IMG/VR virus record: IMGVR_UViG_3300045963_000097
Span: 1-22,108 of that record
Source of the DNA: a virus
Strand: one strand, 5' to 3'
Length of the DNA stretch: 22,108 nt
The translations under genes and the position numbers were made by a program. Position 1 is the stretch's first letter; each line of letters opens with the position of its first letter. Shown here in pieces: positions 21,011-22,108 of this stretch. The notes beneath the pieces are model-generated. The model worked only from the letters and a program-made list of their open reading frames with translations. It ran no database searches and had not been told where the DNA came from.

Positions 21011-22108
21011 TGCAACTTCGATGAAACCGGCCTTTACAGCCCAATCTCGGGCCCTGTAAAACGCCATCTTTCGGGCGTGCGGGTCGGTGGTTTCCAGGGT
21101 GTCGTAGAACACCTTGCGCAGTTCCTTTTCAGGCATGCCGTTCTGGATGCAGCCCAGAAGCTGGCCGTTCTTGCCGCTGCGGCCGGACGTGAACTCCATC
21201 TGCCTGGCGTGCTCCAGCTCGATCCCTTCGGCCATGAACCGGGCCGATAGCGAGGTGATGTCGTCACCGTCTTCGTCCTGGCCGAGAACATGCGACTTCA
21301 GGCCGAAAGAGGCATCCTGTGGCGGCTCGCCGTCTTTCTGCTTCGACCATGAGATCGTGGCAAGCATCTCTTTCTCAGACCGGAACACGCCGATCAAGAA
21401 GTCCACATTGGCGCGCATGGCGCTCGAACCGCGCGGCCGCTCGGTGGCGCTATGGCCGCTGTGGTGGATCACCAGAACCACGCAGCGCCACAACGCGCGG
21501 AACTCTGTGCCCAGGTTGCGCAGGTAGGCCGCTATCTCGTTGGCGCTGTTTTCCTCGCCGTCGAAGGTCTGGCTCAAGGTGTCGACCACAACCAGGGCTG
21601 GCGCGGTGTTCTTGGCCTTGGCGGCGGCAACGACTGCCGTGGCGTCCTTCATCAGATCCACGGCCACCGGGACGATGTGGAAGTCCAGCCCGTGCCAGTC
21701 GAGGCCGCGCTCGATGTGCCATGCCTTGATGCGGCGCCACAGCCCCGTGCCGCCCTCGGCCGCGATGTAGATCACCGGGCCCTTCTTGGTCTTGAAGCCT
21801 AGCCACCGCAGCCCGTGCGCGACATGCAGCGCCAGGTCGAGCGCGATGAAACTCTTAAACGTCCCGCTGCCGCCGAACATCATGCCGATGCTGTCGGCCG
21901 GCACTAGGCCCTTGACGGTCCACGCGACTGACTGGCTGGCCTGCTCCAATTCTTCGATGCTCAGGTAAGGGAGTTGGTAGGCGACGGCCTTGGCCTCGCC
22001 CTCGTCCTTGGCGTACGCCTTGGCATGCAGCGCGACCACGCGACCCAGCAGCGCGTCGGCGCCGCCTGCCCGAGACACGGCGGCGTCAAGGGCTTCCAGT
22101 TCGTCATC
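20978..22108 (-). CDS. RepA/DnaB-like AAA ATPase (putative replicative helicase), 5' end outside window
   Basis: The frame is open to the right edge, so the N-terminus is missing; 376 residues are visible. A GTG at 22078 could act as a start, but upstream codons stay open (Asp-Asp-Glu-Leu-Glu...), so I treat the gene as partial. Numbered from that GTG, a Walker A-like P-loop GGSGTFKS lies at residues 69-76, with Phe before the Lys as in some RepA-like phage ATPases. A Walker B-type hydrophobic strand ending VVVDTLSQ is at 163-170, and a VIHHSGH motif at 203-209 fits the sensor region of RecA-fold helicases. The C-terminal ~100 residues look like a winged-helix-type tail. By family it would unwind phage DNA or load replication proteins. 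The next gene starts two bases after its stop. A DNA repeat cluster begins inside its last codons. Confident as a RecA-fold ATPase; the helicase role is inference. Confidence 0.85.
   Translation of the reverse strand, partial: DDELEALDAAVSRAGGADALLGRVVALHAKAYAKDEGEAKAVAYQLPYLSIEELEQASQSVAWTVKGLVPADSIGMMFGGSGTFKSFIALDLALHVAHGLRWLGFKTKKGPVIYIAAEGGTGLWRRIKAWHIERGLDWHGLDFHIVPVAVDLMKDATAVVAAAKAKNTAPALVVVDTLSQTFDGEENSANEIAAYLRNLGTEFRALWRCVVLVIHHSGHSATERPRGSSAMRANVDFLIGVFRSEKEMLATISWSKQKDGEPPQDASFGLKSHVLGQDEDGDDITSLSARFMAEGIELEHARQMEFTSGRSGKNGQLLGCIQNGMPEKELRKVFYDTLETTDPHARKMAFYRARDWAVKAGFIEVANGTVIVLKDF

Overview
The window is a GC-rich stretch of a tailed-phage or prophage genome, most likely a short-tailed (podovirus-type) phage of a high-GC proteobacterial host, perhaps Betaproteobacteria. 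The evidence is a T7-like set of virion genes in the usual order: portal/connector, scaffold, major capsid protein, tail tubular proteins A and B, and three large ejection (internal virion) proteins. Codon third positions are strongly G/C. No terminase, integrase, lysis enzyme, RNA polymerase, tRNA or reverse transcriptase is visible, so lytic versus temperate lifestyle cannot be decided here.

Nearly everything is encoded on the minus strand, so biological order runs from the right end to the left. (1) 22108-20243 holds replication and recombination genes: a RecA-fold ATPase/helicase open at the window edge, two small unknown proteins, and a small PD-(D/E)XK nuclease-like protein. A dense cluster of the octamer AACGGCAC in both orientations overlaps the helicase 3' end and the next small gene. 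(2) 20246-18334 is a small-gene module: a stand-alone LuxR-type HTH protein, a 50-residue Cys-containing protein, a 12-codon mini-ORF, a small HTH-like regulator, a coiled-coil protein, a cupin-like phage protein and an Ala-rich protein. (3) 18334-10468 is the head module: portal, several small beta-rich virion proteins (one Bbp19-like), a protein with ten or more 22-residue repeats, scaffold, a structured non-coding leader of 194 bases, major capsid protein and a probable cement protein. A strong intrinsic terminator follows. (4) 10397-1 is the tail and ejection module: tail tubular A and B, then proteins resembling T7 gp14, gp15 and gp16 in position and composition. The last runs off the left edge.

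Genes are packed with ATGA, GTGA or TGATG junctions, which suggests translational coupling along long polycistronic messages. The exceptions stand out: the 194-base leader before the capsid gene, the terminator before tail tubular protein A, and a short two-helix membrane protein frame on the plus strand filling the only gap between ejection genes. No stretch longer than about 200 bases lacks a gene. Functions rest on recognising sequence families by eye; no database search was run.
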